Shown piece after piece: positions 5,150 to 5,929 of a DNA stretch of 5,929 nt; positions within the stretch are counted from its first letter, which is position 1; the number at the start of each line of letters is the position of its first letter. Origin of the DNA: Klebsiella pneumoniae (GTDB lineage: Bacteria > Pseudomonadota > Gammaproteobacteria > Pseudomonadales > Azotimanducaceae); assembly GCA_945878745.1 (NCBI GenBank), contig CAMDVY010000209.1:1-5929 (forward strand), written 5' to 3'. The notes beneath the pieces were generated by a model. It was not told where the DNA came from. It made no database searches and saw only the letters and a program-made list of their open reading frames with translations. The position numbers and the translations under genes are program-made.

Positions 5150-5929
5150 TCAGCTCTTCACGATGCTGCCAAGAAATTCGAGAGTGCGGTCGTAGGACGC
5201 CGGATCCGAGGACATCACGGCAGCGTTGAAGTCCGTTACACCCATATCGGCGAGTCGCTTGATCTGCCCGCGCAGCAGATTCTCATCACCGAGAATTGCG
5301 ACGTCTTCGGGGTTTTTCAGGCCTTCTTTGTCCAGCATCGCCCGATAGCTCGGGAGTTGGCCGTAGATCGTCAACATCTTGCCGAGTTCAGCTCTTGCGT
5401 CGTCTGGCTTGTTTGTCAAGAGCACCGGGAATCCGCCGACTACGCGCGGGGATGACTGTCCTGCCTGTCGAAGCGACTTGATGATGTGCCCTTCCATCGT
5501 TTTCGGACCCACCATCCATGTATTCGTGCCGTCGCACATTTCGGCGGCCAGCTTGAGCATTGCCGGACCAAGCGCTGCGATGACCACCGGCAGATTGGTA
5601 CCGCCCTGGATGTCGAGCTTGATCCCGTGCACCCGATACTGTTCACCGTCAAAATCACAGGTTTCGCCACGCACCAGCGGCATCAACACCTTGAGATACT
5701 CCCGCATGTGTTTAGCGGGCTGGTCATAGGAAAAGCCCAGCATGCTTTCGATGACGACCTTGTGTGACAACCCAATGCCCAGCGTGAAGCGGCCGGAGCT
5801 TGCGGCCTGAGTGGTCATCGCCTGTTGTGCAATCGCAGTTGGATGTCGTGGATAGGTAGGTGTCACGGCAGTGCCAAGTCCGATCCGTGTCGTTTCCCGG
5901 CCAATGATGGCAAGCGTCGTAATCGCATC
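5150..5929 (-). CDS. LLM-class flavin-dependent oxidoreductase, probably F420-dependent (5' end outside window)
   Basis: A luciferase-like monooxygenase-fold enzyme, expected to use reduced F420 or flavin in a hydride-transfer or oxygenation step on an unknown substrate. The frame is open through base 5929 and gives 259 residues before TGA; the missing N-terminus is probably about 30-50 residues. Visible signatures are IGLGTAVTPTYPRHP, then QAASSGRFTLGIGLSH, REYLKVLMPLVRG, LPVVIAALGPAMLKLAAE, CDGTNTWMVGP and, near the end, YGQLPSYRAMLDKEG. These agree with what I remember of TIGR03564, an F420-dependent LLM family best known from mycobacteria and other actinobacteria. The GLSH and TWMVGP stretches are the most telling. 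It is the first visible gene of the leftward operon and ends 55 bases before the serine hydrolase gene. The LLM fold is certain; the choice of F420 over FMN is inferred from the subfamily. Confidence 0.92.
   Translation of the reverse strand, partial: DAITTLAIIGRETTRIGLGTAVTPTYPRHPTAIAQQAMTTQAASSGRFTLGIGLSHKVVIESMLGFSYDQPAKHMREYLKVLMPLVRGETCDFDGEQYRVHGIKLDIQGGTNLPVVIAALGPAMLKLAAEMCDGTNTWMVGPKTMEGHIIKSLRQAGQSSPRVVGGFPVLLTNKPDDARAELGKMLTIYGQLPSYRAMLDKEGLKNPEDVAILGDENLLRGQIKRLADMGVTDFNAAVMSSDPASYDRTLEFLGSIVKS

Noticed and set aside
4616..5455. Long plus-strand open frame of 279 codons
   Set aside because: It lies antisense across the serine hydrolase and LLM genes, both with clear catalytic motifs. 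Its translation is rich in Arg, Ser and Thr and shows no domain.

Overview
The window is a moderately GC-rich piece of a bacterial chromosome, most likely from a Gram-negative proteobacterium and probably a gammaproteobacterium. The evidence is a family I inorganic pyrophosphatase close to the E. coli type, a lipobox protein that looks like the DUF6491 family, and strong GGAGG-type ribosome binding sites. No phage, IS, CRISPR, rRNA or tRNA gene was seen.

Left part, plus strand (1-1763). The 3' end of ppa (1-338) is followed by a small secreted lipoprotein gene (396-848) with its own candidate promoter. Next comes a 238-base gap with a perfect 21-bp tandem duplication and a GC hairpin. A two-gene toxin-antitoxin module follows: a ribbon-helix-helix antitoxin (1087-1335) and a PIN-domain VapC-like toxin (1335-1763), joined by a TGATG stop/start overlap. 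Just upstream lie five copies of the pentamer GATGC/GCATC in 46 bp, overlapping a candidate promoter; this looks like an autoregulatory operator.

Right part, minus strand (1865-5929). Five genes read leftwards with very small gaps or overlaps, as in an operon. In order of transcription they are: a luciferase-like, probably F420-dependent oxidoreductase (5' end outside the window); a large exported serine beta-lactamase-like hydrolase with a C-terminal accessory region; a short protein resembling the N-terminal domain of a two-domain GNAT protein; a GNAT acetyltransferase missing its usual N-terminus; and a classical NADP(H)-type short-chain dehydrogenase. The set suggests small-molecule metabolism, but no substrate can be read from the sequence.

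The least ordinary place is 2599-3353. The two acetyltransferase-related frames look like the remains of one two-domain GNAT protein: its N-terminal domain, a large internal deletion with a frame change, then its C-terminal tail behind an in-frame TAG. That tail is fused in frame to the catalytic half of a second GNAT. The toxin-antitoxin module converges on this operon, separated by about 100 bases without a convincing terminator.
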